Program-made: the position numbers and the translations under genes
Shown here: positions 38,178 through 47,343 of the stretch, piece after piece
How the letters are laid out: each line of letters starts with the position of its first letter
How positions within the stretch are numbered: position 1 is the first letter of the stretch
From: Nostoc sp. LPT
GTDB taxonomy: Bacteria; Cyanobacteriota; Cyanobacteriia; Cyanobacteriales; Nostocaceae
NCBI RefSeq assembly: GCF_017115165.1
Contig: NZ_JABXKF010000044.1
Span: 1 to 64,000 of the forward strand
Reading direction: 5' to 3'
DNA length: 64,000 nt
The notes under the pieces: model-generated
The model's input: the letters and a program-made list of their open reading frames with translations, nothing else
Told to the model about the DNA's origin: nothing
The model's database searches: none

Positions 38178-39872
38178 TCAAAAGGGCGTATTTACTTGTA
38201 AATGCAAGGTTTTTTCTAACTGCGGATGCTCGAAGCGAAGTTCTCTGGCGTGCAGATGTAAACGACTGGTAGCTGCACGGCATCCATAAAGGTGATCGCC
38301 TAAAATAATTATCCCAAGTCCTTGCGCATCAGCTGCATGAACCCTTAACTGATGAGTGCGTCCTGTTAGTGGCGTAAATTCTACGCGGGTATAGTCTCCT
38401 TCTATGGCTATAACCTGGAAGTGTGTCAAGCTAGGTTTACCATAGTGCCAATCAACTTTTTGATCGGGGCGATTTTCAGGATCTCCCCACAGTGGCAAAT
38501 CAATTTTTCCTTGCTCAACTGTCAAAACACCGGAAAGTATGGCTTCATAAACTTTGTGAACCTGGCGTTGCTGAAACTGTTGGCTGAGTTGCCGATGAGT
38601 TTGGCGATCGCGCGCCAACAACAAAATCCCAGAAGTTTCCTGATCTAAGCGATGCACAGATAGAAGTTCCATACTATCAGGTAATAGATGGCGTAAGCGA
38701 CTCAAGACACTATCTTGGCGATCGCGATAACGACCGGGTACTGAAAGTAATCCAGCAGGTTTGTTTACAGCAATCAGCCATTCATCTTCATAAATAATCG
38801 GTAAAGTGACCTCTCCCCAAACTCTTCCCCGATCAGGGAAGGGGCTTCTTACTCCCTTTTCCCTAGCTGGCAAGGGAGGTTTCAAGCCTGAGAGCAAAAA
38901 CCCCATCAATGGCTGACATCGCTCGGCACACGCTCCATAAAATTTTCCCGGAATTTTATCCTGATTTACGGAAGACACACCCCACCAAAATTCTGCCATT
39001 GCTAGGGGTTTGAGATTATGTGTTGCCGCATAATGAAGCAGCTTTGGGGCACAACAGTCTCCTGTACCAGTGGGCGAACCTCCTGGCATCAATTCTTGCA
39101 ATGATTGCGATCGCCCGGAAAAATTAGTCAGGCTGTAGCTAGCGTGCATTTTAGCTTGCAATTCACAAGAAAGTGCTTTACGCTGTCGTTTCAGTTCGCT
39201 AATTCGCGTATCTGTCGCTGTAATTAACTGCTGGAGGGGCTGTAATACGGCATTTTGCTGGCGTTTAAGTTGTCGTCGCTCAATTCCCTGCTGACGACTC
39301 TCTTCGTCGAGTTGTTCAAGGGCAATCGTGAGTGCTTCGGGAGAGAGTGTATTGCAGATTTGCTGACGTTTTTCCTGTCGTTGATGTTTGCAATAGCGAT
39401 GGCGATCGCTCATTGCTTGCAACTGCTGCTCAAAGTCATTAAACAGGATTTCATACTGCTGGCGTTCGGTCAGTTGCTTCAAGGTAATAATTTCTTGCTT
39501 AATCGCATCCAACTCAGCCAAAGTACGGGCTTCCTCGAAAGCAACTTCGTCTCGTCCAGGAATTGGCGGCACCCAGCCCTCAACCACACTGCAACCATTT
39601 AAAAGACCGGAAAAGGCTTTTAGTACCCGTTGCTCGCCATTAGGCAGTTCAACCAATAGTATTCCATACATCTTCCCTTCACGAGAATAACAGTCATTGT
39701 TGGCAAGATATTGCATTAGTCCGTGGGTGATCGCTTCGGACATTGAAGTGCGGGGTAATTTTAGGCAATCGCCACTTTGGGGACAACGACCTTCGTACCA
39801 ATAACTACAAGATGAGTCGCCGTTCGCAAAATCGCAGTCGATGAAATCTGAAAGTGCGTGCAGAACTACCAT
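38178..39872 (-). CDS. RluA family pseudouridine synthase, long form
   Basis: 564 residues. The C-terminal half is an RluA-type RNA pseudouridine synthase: DEWLIAVNKPAGLLSVPG, the catalytic-Asp motif HRLDQETSGILLLA, KVYEAILSGV and FTPLTGRTHQLRVH. The N-terminal half is an extension with a Cys-rich start and a long charged coiled coil (about 120-235). An inserted repeat encodes roughly residues 330-355 (PPLPAREKGVRSPFPDRGRV) just before the catalytic domain. It probably modifies rRNA or tRNA; the site is unknown. Confidence 0.88.
   Translation of the reverse strand: MVVLHALSDFIDCDFANGDSSCSYWYEGRCPQSGDCLKLPRTSMSEAITHGLMQYLANNDCYSREGKMYGILLVELPNGEQRVLKAFSGLLNGCSVVEGWVPPIPGRDEVAFEEARTLAELDAIKQEIITLKQLTERQQYEILFNDFEQQLQAMSDRHRYCKHQRQEKRQQICNTLSPEALTIALEQLDEESRQQGIERRQLKRQQNAVLQPLQQLITATDTRISELKRQRKALSCELQAKMHASYSLTNFSGRSQSLQELMPGGSPTGTGDCCAPKLLHYAATHNLKPLAMAEFWWGVSSVNQDKIPGKFYGACAERCQPLMGFLLSGLKPPLPAREKGVRSPFPDRGRVWGEVTLPIIYEDEWLIAVNKPAGLLSVPGRYRDRQDSVLSRLRHLLPDSMELLSVHRLDQETSGILLLARDRQTHRQLSQQFQQRQVHKVYEAILSGVLTVEQGKIDLPLWGDPENRPDQKVDWHYGKPSLTHFQVIAIEGDYTRVEFTPLTGRTHQLRVHAADAQGLGIIILGDHLYGCRAATSRLHLHARELRFEHPQLEKTLHLQVNTPF
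38810..38882. repeat. C/T-rich repeat inserted in frame in the RluA-type gene
   Basis: CCCTTCCCTGATCGGGGAAG-type foldback on the coding strand, a common cyanobacterial intergenic repeat. Here it is translated as REKGVRSPFPDRGRVWGE between the N-terminal extension and the synthase domain. Confidence 0.7.
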
Positions 39873-39876
39873 AAAC

Positions 39877-40018
39877 TATATGACGTTGCTAAGTGAAAAT
39901 AGAAATTTGCCTCATACACAGACGCACCGGAAAGTCTGAGCAAAACAGAGGCGCAGAGAATAAGAATTTGGAATATTTGATTTTTGAATTTCATATCCAA
40001 ATTTAGCAACGTTATATA
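39877..40018. repeat. Inverted-repeat element, family E
   Basis: Ends TATATGACGTTGCTAA and TTAGCAACGTTATATA form an inverted repeat with a 10-bp perfect core (ACGTTGCTAA). The element is about 140 bp with an A+T-rich non-coding interior. It lies immediately upstream of the RluA-type gene, where its promoter would be. Confidence 0.7.
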
Positions 40019-40177
40019 TAATACAAAATTTTATTATTTTCCTCATCTGAAATTACCTGACACATGATTGGTTAAGCCCTTAAAATGTAAACCTTTATCA
40101 GTACTTATACAGTGTAGTTTTAGTATTATATATGCTATTTATTGAATTACTGAGAGGTTTTAAATGGAATTTATACT

Positions 40178-40870
40178 ATGGACTTAGTAATTGTTGGAAT
40201 CAAGTACAATAAGTGGAAAAACACTGTTTGGAAAGGTCAAATCATACCTATAGAGATTGACAGATCAGAGGCTCATGGATATCAGGGGCGCTATACTGTA
40301 AAAATTTATGGAAAAATTTTAGGCTTATTTCCAAAAAATCAAGAGAAACTACCTATTGGAACCAAAATATTTGCAATACTTCATACCTATCAAAATCATG
40401 TAAAAGCAACGCTTGTTGACAAACCTATTAATTGGATATTTCCATTCTCTGAAGGTTCACAAGATTGTTTTTCAAGTGAGTTTTTATCAAAGTTTGATGA
40501 CATGATTTTAGGTATAGATTTCTATAGATTTCAGGAAGAAAGTTCACCAATTAAATTCCATGAATGGTTACTTAGAATGGGATTAGATGAAAATAGTGTA
40601 GATGAAAAAGTAGTTGGACAATATCTTTGTTTTCAAGCTTGGCTAGCAGACCAAGCTCAGTCTTTCGAGGATAAATATGATGATGAAGAAGTAGAGAAAT
40701 ACAAAGAATATTGTAGACAAGAAAAGGAGCTTTTAGAAGCAGAACAAAGTTTAATGATATGGGAATTTCAACAAGAAGAAATACGAAGAAATTATGGTGA
40801 AAATGCTTCAATGGATGAATATGGTGTTATTTTTAATGATGACGGAGAATATATTGGAATGTATTATTAA
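40178..40870 (+). CDS. Hypothetical protein, acidic C-terminal half
   Basis: 230 residues, no signal or membrane segment; I do not recognise it. The first 85 residues look like a small beta-rich module (VWKGQIIPIEIDRSEAHGYQ, VKIYGKILGLFPKN). The rest is helical and very acidic, with VEKYKEYCRQEKELLEAEQS and a C-terminal YGVIFNDDGEYIGMYY. It is A+T-rich, with no clear ribosome site, and stands alone. The even codon pattern and single long frame support a real gene. Confidence 0.65.
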   Translation: MDLVIVGIKYNKWKNTVWKGQIIPIEIDRSEAHGYQGRYTVKIYGKILGLFPKNQEKLPIGTKIFAILHTYQNHVKATLVDKPINWIFPFSEGSQDCFSSEFLSKFDDMILGIDFYRFQEESSPIKFHEWLLRMGLDENSVDEKVVGQYLCFQAWLADQAQSFEDKYDDEEVEKYKEYCRQEKELLEAEQSLMIWEFQQEEIRRNYGENASMDEYGVIFNDDGEYIGMYY

Positions 40871-41073
40871 ACTTTATTGCCTTATATCTGGTGTTGAGTA
40901 AGTTCGATCACCTTAATCTGTATTGTTTTGCGGCGTTTCCGAATTAATACATGAACTATTATTTCTAACTTTGCGTTTATGCGTTAGTTCTTTATATTCT
41001 TATTCATTAACGCCTATTTGAGTGATCGCAGCCAAAGATTCAACATCTAATGCACCAGATGACTCTCTAAGAT

Positions 41074-42363
41074 TTATTTAGGAGGAATCGAAGCATCGTT
41101 TTCCGGTGAATTGTCTGGTAAGGTGGATAGAGATTCTGGATCTTTTATCATACCATGCTGCTCTTGCCCTCTCAGTCCAAGATATGTTGCGGCACTGATT
41201 CCTTGTAGCGCCAGAAGTGTATCATCAAATTCTGGCATTGCTAGATTTTTAATCACCTCCCAAACAAAAAATAGTCCGATGGCAACTGTCCAAATAAATG
41301 TTTGGAAGCGATGAAAATTGACTCCATTAATATCTGATAATATATCGGTGAAAAACCCTTCTGAAACGCCTTGACTACCTTTTCTATTTTTCTCATTACC
41401 CTGCCCATCAATTAATGAAGTACCAAATGCAGTTACAGAGTTAATTCCTAATAAAACTAGTGATTGTCCAGTTAAAATATTGGTGTAATCTCCTGTTATG
41501 CCGTAGATAATCAGGTAAGCAGAAAAAATGAGAAATGTCCAGAAAGCAAGTTGAGATATTGATAAGCTGAAGGGATTTCTATACTCTTCATTTGAACCAA
41601 GAAAAAACTTAGCAATTCCCGAACGAGCTTCCTTTTCAGGTAGAAACTCTTTTGTAACCAACATTTCCTGACCATTGATTACTTCTTTTTTAGAGTAAAT
41701 TCCTTCTATTCCAGGGCTACGTAGACTGTCTCGACCATATCTGATAAATATCAAGATAATAGCTATAACTAGAAACAGACACAGCCAAAATCGCCATGAT
41801 AATAGAACAATTTTTAATTGAGGAGGCGAGAGAGGATCGCTCACCAGAATCGCAACTTTACTGGGACAGCCTACCCCAACTATCGTATCAATACTATATT
41901 TGGGCCTGCCACCAAGTAGCGAATTCCATGCAGTTTCAGATACATCAGTACGTTCAAGCTGAAAAGCTAACCAATCATTATTAAGAGTTTTCTTTTGATC
42001 TTCACCCTCCTCCATGACGCTGACAGGTTCTCCGTGGACATTCTCTAGCTGATAGCCATTCAGGTACAACACTAATTGGCGAGGATCGAATGAATTGCCT
42101 TTAGGCGTTGCACTTGTGGCTGCTGCTGACAATCCTTTAACTTTTACCCTGATGCGATCGCCCATCTTAACTTGGCTGCGATCATTATCAGCAATGACTC
42201 GTTCCGTTCTGAGAGTTGCAGGAACATAACAAGCGCGAGACGATGCAAAATTCACAGAAGGGATACCAGAATTATCTTGAGCGATCGCAGAAAAGTTGAT
42301 AGAAACAACCACAGAAAACACCAATAGAAAAATAGCAGTAAATCTTTTAGTCTTTCTATACAT
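41074..42363 (-). CDS. Hypothetical membrane protein with signal peptide
   Basis: 429 residues, unrecognised. A signal peptide (about 8-28, ending SAIAQD) precedes a periplasmic domain of about 165 residues with MGDRIRVKVKGLS and RQLVLYLNGYQLENV, which reads as an Ig-like/IPT-type beta fold. A membrane helix follows (WRFWLCLFLVIAIILIFI), then a cytosolic linker with a basic/acidic loop. Three more hydrophobic segments come next (LAFWTFLIFSAYLIIYGI, SLVLLGINSVTAFGTSLI, FIWTVAIGLFFVWEVI). The C-terminal tail is polar. A sensor-like or structural envelope role is conceivable; no enzyme motif is seen. Confidence 0.7.
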   Translation of the reverse strand: MYRKTKRFTAIFLLVFSVVVSINFSAIAQDNSGIPSVNFASSRACYVPATLRTERVIADNDRSQVKMGDRIRVKVKGLSAAATSATPKGNSFDPRQLVLYLNGYQLENVHGEPVSVMEEGEDQKKTLNNDWLAFQLERTDVSETAWNSLLGGRPKYSIDTIVGVGCPSKVAILVSDPLSPPQLKIVLLSWRFWLCLFLVIAIILIFIRYGRDSLRSPGIEGIYSKKEVINGQEMLVTKEFLPEKEARSGIAKFFLGSNEEYRNPFSLSISQLAFWTFLIFSAYLIIYGITGDYTNILTGQSLVLLGINSVTAFGTSLIDGQGNEKNRKGSQGVSEGFFTDILSDINGVNFHRFQTFIWTVAIGLFFVWEVIKNLAMPEFDDTLLALQGISAATYLGLRGQEQHGMIKDPESLSTLPDNSPENDASIPPK

Positions 42364-42562
42364 TGCTCAGTATTACCAAGTAAACTATGTCGTAGTTTAC
42401 TCCTACTTGAGCCATTTGGAATATTAAAAAACTTGTCTAGAATGAAAAACAATACCTTTGCAAAAAAGAGAGAGGCAATGGCTGCAACAGGCTTTATCCT
42501 TTTGGCTAATTGTAAAGTGGCAGTCATGGGGCAACAATAGGTATCTATGGAAAGTCAAAATT

Positions 42563-43588
42563 ATGACTGGTAAATGCGGACTCACACTAGGTAAATACGC
42601 GCCTCTCCATAAAGGGCATCAATTGGTGATTGAAACAGCCTTAGCAGAGATGGATGAAGTGCTGGTGATGATTTATGAGTGTCCAGAGGTGACTGCTATT
42701 CCTTTAACAGTTAGAGCGAATTGGCTGCGGCAAATTTATCCACAAATCCAGGTGATTGAAGCGTGGGATGGCCCAACTGAGGTTGGTGATACTCCTGAGA
42801 TTAAGCAAAAGCACGAAGATTACATCCTGAAACAATTAAAATCAAAAAAAGTTACCCACTTTTACTGTAGTGAATTTTACGGTGAACACGTAAGTCAGGC
42901 ATTGGGGGCAGTTAATCGGCTCGTGGATTGCGATCGCCAAACTTTTCCAATTTCTGGAACGCAAGTAAGAAGAGACGCTTACGCATTTCGGGAGTATTTA
43001 CATCCTGATGTGTACCGCGATCTGATCGCTAATATTGTTTTTATGGGCGCTCCTTCAACTGGTAAAACCACGATTGCATCACAATTAGCTAAAGAGTTTA
43101 ACACTGTATGGATGCCTGAGTATGGACGCGAGTATTGGGAAAAATATCAAATTAATAGACAACTTTCGCTCTCCCAACTTGTGGAAATTGCCAAAGGGCA
43201 TTTAGAACGTGAAGAAGCCTTCTTATTGCAAGCAAACCAGTATTTATTTACAGATACCAATGCATTAACAACCTATCAATTCTCGTTGTATTACCACAAA
43301 ACTGTTGCTCCAGAGTTAGCAGAACTTGCCCATCAAGCCATGTCGCGCTATGATTTGGTGTTTCTTTGCGATTCAGATATACCTTATGATGATACCTGGG
43401 ATCGCTCTGGAGAAGCAAACCGTAACATATTTCAAAAACAGATTCAGAGCGACTTAATTATTAGAAAAATTCCATTTTTTCACTTGAATGGCGACCTTAA
43501 TACACGCGTTAGTATTGTTAAAAGAGTATTGTCTCGCTACTACAAATATGGCAACCTGGGAAAGTTATTTTACCATGAAGTTATTTAA
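42563..43588 (+). CDS. nadR: NadR: NMN adenylyltransferase / ribosylnicotinamide kinase
   Basis: 341 residues. The N-terminal nucleotidyltransferase has GKYAPLHKGHQLVIE (HxGH) and the ISGTQVR motif. The C-terminal kinase has Walker A MGAPSTGKTTIA and a DTNALTT acceptor region. It phosphorylates nicotinamide riboside and converts NMN to NAD. The start is the ATG giving MTGKCGLTLGKY; an upstream frame adds 35 residues without similarity. No DNA-binding HTH precedes it, so the repressor part of enteric NadR is absent. pnuC follows, completing an uptake-plus-salvage pair. Confidence 0.93.
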   Translation: MTGKCGLTLGKYAPLHKGHQLVIETALAEMDEVLVMIYECPEVTAIPLTVRANWLRQIYPQIQVIEAWDGPTEVGDTPEIKQKHEDYILKQLKSKKVTHFYCSEFYGEHVSQALGAVNRLVDCDRQTFPISGTQVRRDAYAFREYLHPDVYRDLIANIVFMGAPSTGKTTIASQLAKEFNTVWMPEYGREYWEKYQINRQLSLSQLVEIAKGHLEREEAFLLQANQYLFTDTNALTTYQFSLYYHKTVAPELAELAHQAMSRYDLVFLCDSDIPYDDTWDRSGEANRNIFQKQIQSDLIIRKIPFFHLNGDLNTRVSIVKRVLSRYYKYGNLGKLFYHEVI

Positions 43589-43701
43589 TAAAATGCATTA
43601 AAATGATTGAATTTTGGAGTGTAAATACTATCGCCTTTAATCTTATGGGATACCCCATGAGTTATGTATAATTCTTAGGAACGATTTTTTCTCTATGGTC
43701 G

Positions 43702-44250
43702 GTGTGGCTAATTTCTCAGAAGAAAATCCTGACTTGGCCTGTTGGGATAGTCAGCGTCTTGCTATACATGGCGCTTTTCTATCAAATCCGCTTGTATTCG
43801 GACATGTTAGAACAAATCTACTATTTAGTTATTAGTGTGTATGGTTGGTGGCGATGGATTACACCTGAACGTGATACTGGTAAAGTTTTGCAGGTTCGGT
43901 ATAGTTCCCCAAGTAAAATTGTTTTGATTGCAGCAATTACAATAGCAGTTTCATTTGCAACAGGAGCTTTGATGAGTCAAATTCACCATTTACTCCCTGC
44001 AATATTTTTAGAGAAAGCTTCTTTTCCTTATTTAGATGCACTCACAACAATTATGAGTTTTACTGCTATGTGGCTGATGGTGCAAAAAAGGATTGAAAGC
44101 TGGTATTACTGGATTATTGTTGATGTTATTGGTATTTGGTTGTACTACGTTAAAGAAGTTAAATTTATTGCTTTTCTTTATGTAATTTTTTTGTTCATCG
44201 CAATTAACGGCTCAATATCTTGGCTCAAGACAGCTAAAATACAGGACTGA
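43702..44250 (+). CDS. pnuC: PnuC nicotinamide riboside transporter, start region damaged
   Basis: A membrane transporter of about 180 residues with PnuC features: SLWSVWLISQKKILTWPVG, YGWWRW, several hydrophobic helices, and WYYWIIVDVIGIWLYYVKEV near the end. The expected start ATG is at 43657, but the codons read M-S-Y-V-stop-F-L-G-T-I-F-S-L-W. A TAA at 43669-43671 interrupts the frame four codons in. The first usable start after it is the GTG at 43702, inside the first helix and without a ribosome site. Either a nonsense mutation has crippled it, or a shortened form is made. It pairs with nadR upstream. Confidence 0.8.
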   Translation: MWLISQKKILTWPVGIVSVLLYMALFYQIRLYSDMLEQIYYLVISVYGWWRWITPERDTGKVLQVRYSSPSKIVLIAAITIAVSFATGALMSQIHHLLPAIFLEKASFPYLDALTTIMSFTAMWLMVQKRIESWYYWIIVDVIGIWLYYVKEVKFIAFLYVIFLFIAINGSISWLKTAKIQD

Positions 44251-44311
44251 GAACCCCTGTATATATTTTCTGTTTCGTAGTGCCGTGGCACAGTGAAAAT
44301 AGTGCATTAGA

Positions 44312-44380
44312 TGTAGGTTGGGTTGAGCAACGAAACCCAACATTGATCTGAGTGTTGGGTTGAGCAACGAAACCCAACCT
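44312..44380. repeat. Twin hairpins of the GTAGGTTGGGTT family
   Basis: GTTGGGTTGAGCAACGAAAC is present twice in tandem, each with a CCCAACC-type partner, forming foldbacks. Related copies lie at 16031, 26821, 52158 and 57595. Confidence 0.65.
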
Positions 44381-44532
44381 TGTATTTTAGAAAGAGTAGT
44401 AGACCGTCCCAACCTTGGTCATAATAGACCGCTTTGTAGCACGGGTCACTACAATATCAGGCGATGGCGTAGCCCAGAACAGGCATCGCACTTTTTATCT
44501 CAATGTCTGAGCCGTCCCCCCTTACCAAGGCA

Positions 44533-44682
44533 ACGGTGTACACACAAGTCAAATTACCCCCCTTAATCCCCCCTTATAAAAGGGGGAAAAAAGATATCTA
44601 GTTCCCTCTCCTTTCCAAGGGGAGGGTTAGGGTGGGGTAAAACCCTGGTTAATCAGCTATTTCAGACTTGTGTGTAAACCGT
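44533..44682. repeat. Inverted-repeat element, family F
   Basis: Terminal inverted repeats ACGGTGTACACACAAGTC and GACTTGTGTGTAAACCGT (18 bp, one mismatch) bound 150 bp. Inside are C- and G-rich foldbacks (CCCCCCTTATAAAAGGGGG). Copies of CTTACCAAGG flank it on both sides and may be a target duplication. Confidence 0.75.
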
Positions 44683-44767
44683 AGCTTACCAAGGAGGGAC
44701 TACAGGGGGGTTAAAACGATCTCAAATTCTCACGAATGATTTAGGACTGCTATATAAGCAACAGATA

Positions 44768-45070
44768 CCTCGAAGTCATGTTGAAGTACTTGAAAGTCGT
44801 GTTGAGGTACTTCAAAATCGTATTGAAGTACTTGAAAGTCGTGTTGAGGTACTCCAAAATCGTATTGAAGTACTTGAAAGTCGTGTTGAGGTACTCCAAA
44901 ATCGTATTGAAGTACTTGAAAGTCGTGTTGAGGTACTCCAAAATCGTATTGAAGTACTTGAAAATCGTGTTGAGGTACTCCAAAATCGTATTGAAGTACT
45001 TGAAAATCGTGTTGAGGTACTCCAAAATCGTATTGAAGTACTCCGAAGTCGTGTTGGAGTACTTCAAACT
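44768..45070. repeat. Tandem array: 21-bp units paired into 42-bp repeats
   Basis: Fourteen 21-bp units and a partial one. Units alternate between CTTGAAAGTCGTGTTGAGG-type and CTCCAAAATCGTATTGAAG-type, giving a 42-bp higher-order repeat. All middle units are nearly identical. Read on the plus strand in one frame it gives heptads EVLESRV / EVLQNRI, an ideal coiled coil. That frame is open from 44678 to a stop at 45149-45151 but has no ATG, GTG or TTG start. Long frames on the other readings are by-products of the repeat. Confidence 0.9.
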
Positions 45071-45178
45071 TTGTCGCACCGCGATCAAGTACACAGGTGC
45101 GATCGCTTGACTTTTAAAACAGTCGCTACAAACTTTTTTGCAACAATTTAGCCTTGCCACACCACTACGAAAGTGTTC

Positions 45179-46018
45179 TTAAGCAGCGTTTATTCTTTGC
45201 AAACCAGTGTAAATATTGAATCGTTCTCCACGCAGGAATCCAATTAAGGTAATCCCGAATTCCTTGGCGACAGATACCGCCAAACTACTGGGAGCGGAAA
45301 CAGAACAGACAATGGGAACTCCAGCAGTTGTAGACTTTTGCAAAATCTCAAAACTTGAGCGTCCGCTAACTAGAACAATACAATTATTTAAAGGTAATTC
45401 ATCACTGAGCAAAGCTGTACCAATCAATTTATCCAAAGCATTGTGTCGCCCAACATCCTCCCACAGGTTTAACAGTTGTCCTTGAGCATCAAAGATAGCC
45501 GCAGCGTGCAAACCTCCTGTAGCAGTGAAGATACCTTGAGCAGCCCGGAGTTTATCTGGTAGGCTGTATACGATCTCAGGTTTTACCGTTGGGCCAGAGG
45601 AAATTACTGGACATCCCCGCAGACGCAAAGCCTCAAGGCTAGCTTTACCACACACTCCACAGGCGCTACTTGTATAGAAATGACGCTCCAAAGGCTGTAA
45701 GTCTGGAATCAACCCATCCCGCAGTTCCACATTTACAATATTATGGCGCTGCTCACCATCTACTAATTCATCTACGCAGTAGCTGATACGTCGAATATCT
45801 TCCCTGCTATTAACGACTCCTTCGCTGTAGAGGAAACCAGCAGCTAGTTCAAAATCTGCCCCTGGCGTCCGCATTGTTACAGCTACCGTCTTCTGGAAAG
45901 GAACAAGACGAATTTCCAAAGGTTCTTCGGTGGTAAGTTGGTCTAAACGAGGCCGTATTTGACCTTTTTCCACTACCCAAACAGTGGCTTTGGTCTTACT
46001 TTTAGTTGGCATTCTCAT
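45179..46018 (-). CDS. fdhD: Formate dehydrogenase accessory sulfurtransferase FdhD
   Basis: 279 residues. FdhD passes sulfur from a cysteine desulfurase to the molybdenum cofactor of formate dehydrogenases. The Cys-x-x-Cys motif is in SSACGVCGKASLEAL. Also present are GADFELAAGFLYSEGVV, ATGGLHAAAIFD, EDVGRHNALDK, LVSGRSSFEILQK and VSAPSSLAV. Its client is very likely the FdhF-like enzyme at 49221, 3 kb away on the same strand. Confidence 0.93.
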   Translation of the reverse strand: MRMPTKSKTKATVWVVEKGQIRPRLDQLTTEEPLEIRLVPFQKTVAVTMRTPGADFELAAGFLYSEGVVNSREDIRRISYCVDELVDGEQRHNIVNVELRDGLIPDLQPLERHFYTSSACGVCGKASLEALRLRGCPVISSGPTVKPEIVYSLPDKLRAAQGIFTATGGLHAAAIFDAQGQLLNLWEDVGRHNALDKLIGTALLSDELPLNNCIVLVSGRSSFEILQKSTTAGVPIVCSVSAPSSLAVSVAKEFGITLIGFLRGERFNIYTGLQRINAA

Positions 46019-46161
46019 ATTTGTGAAAGTTGGTGAATTGAAATTTTGATACTAATCTGGAAACAAAGTAATGCTATTTATATGTCAGATGTCAGGTTGA
46101 TGCTTACCAATTACTTTGTGCAGTTGAGCTAGATCAGCTATGTTTTTGTTTAGGAAGTAAA

Positions 46162-47343
46162 ATGAACCTAAAACTTTTGGCTTTCAGCAAAATTTTATTT
46201 GCAATAGTCTTTGTGATTTCCCTTGGTTTTACAGGATATTTAGTGGCTAATAACATTAGTCAGAGAGTAATTGAAAAATCTGTTGCTAAACAAGTGATAT
46301 CTACCTCCACCGTAGGAAAAAGTTCTCAACTACAGAAGCTTTTAAATGAGATAATTGTAGAACAGAAAATACCCGGTGCAGTAATGTATATTACTACACC
46401 TAAAGGTTCTTGGCTGGGAGCATCTGGTGTTAGTAACTTGTCAACTAAAACCCGGATGAAACCCACAGATGGCTTTTCTATTGCCAGTATGAGTAAAACT
46501 TTTATGGCGGTGGTTGTGCTGAAATTAGTGGAACAAGGGAAGATAGAATTAGACCGGGCGATCGCAACCTACTTACCAAGAGACATCACTCCTCATATTG
46601 TCAACAGCGATAAAATTACAGTTCAGCAACTGCTCAACCACACCAGTGGTGTTGCTGAATACCTAAATACAAAAGAGTTTATTCAAGCTACGGCGAAAAG
46701 AAGTCGCTCACAGCCTTGGACAGCCAGAGAAGCTATTCAGTATATGTACCGAGAGCAACCGCAGGCAAATCCTGGAGAAAAATTTATTTATACTGATTGC
46801 AACTACATTCTTTTGGAACTGATTGTTGAAAATATTACTAGGGGAACTCTCGCCCAAGCAATCCGCAGTCAGATTTTAAAACCATTAGGATTAAAACATA
46901 CCTTTACGGAATTGCGCGAACCGACAATTGGAGAAGTCGCTACAGGGTATGGCGATCGCAATAAGGATGGTAAGCTAGATAGCTACGCCACAGTCAATGA
47001 TGGCAATGGTTTAGGAGATGGTGGATTAGTTTCAACAGCAGAAGATTTAGCCAAGTTCGCTAAAGCGCTATTCGTCAAAAAAACTTTACTTTCCTCCAAG
47101 ACGATGAAAGAAATGTTGAAATTTAAAGATAATGGCGCAGGTTATAGCTATGGGTTGGGTGTAGAACGATTTTCATCTCCTTTAGCAAAAGCAATTGGGC
47201 ATAGTGGTACAGCTTATGGCTTCGTAACATTGCTTGCATATTTACCCAATGAAAAAACTACTATAGTAGTGCTGCTAAACAATCAGAATGTTGATATTAA
47301 ATCAGTAGCTAGGACAGGTCTAGAGGTTGTCGAGAATAAATGA
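46162..47343 (+). CDS. Serine hydrolase, class C beta-lactamase/DD-peptidase family
   Basis: 393 residues with an N-terminal signal/anchor (about 10-30). The beta-lactamase class C fold shows the catalytic Ser-x-x-Lys in IASMSKTFMAV, Tyr-x-Asn in YTDCNYILLE, LLNHTSGVAEYL and the third motif as GHSGTAYGF. Members act on peptidoglycan or on unrelated esters; true beta-lactamase activity should not be assumed. AGGAAG lies just before the ATG. It stands alone. Confidence 0.88.
   Translation: MNLKLLAFSKILFAIVFVISLGFTGYLVANNISQRVIEKSVAKQVISTSTVGKSSQLQKLLNEIIVEQKIPGAVMYITTPKGSWLGASGVSNLSTKTRMKPTDGFSIASMSKTFMAVVVLKLVEQGKIELDRAIATYLPRDITPHIVNSDKITVQQLLNHTSGVAEYLNTKEFIQATAKRSRSQPWTAREAIQYMYREQPQANPGEKFIYTDCNYILLELIVENITRGTLAQAIRSQILKPLGLKHTFTELREPTIGEVATGYGDRNKDGKLDSYATVNDGNGLGDGGLVSTAEDLAKFAKALFVKKTLLSSKTMKEMLKFKDNGAGYSYGLGVERFSSPLAKAIGHSGTAYGFVTLLAYLPNEKTTIVVLLNNQNVDIKSVARTGLEVVENK

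Noticed and set aside
44768..45070. CRISPR array
   Set aside because: Units are contiguous with no unique spacers of constant length between repeats.
44778..45160. Long opposing open frames across the 42-bp array as genes
   Set aside because: The repeat unit lacks stops in several frames on both strands, so long frames arise automatically; there is no ribosome site and no unique sequence.
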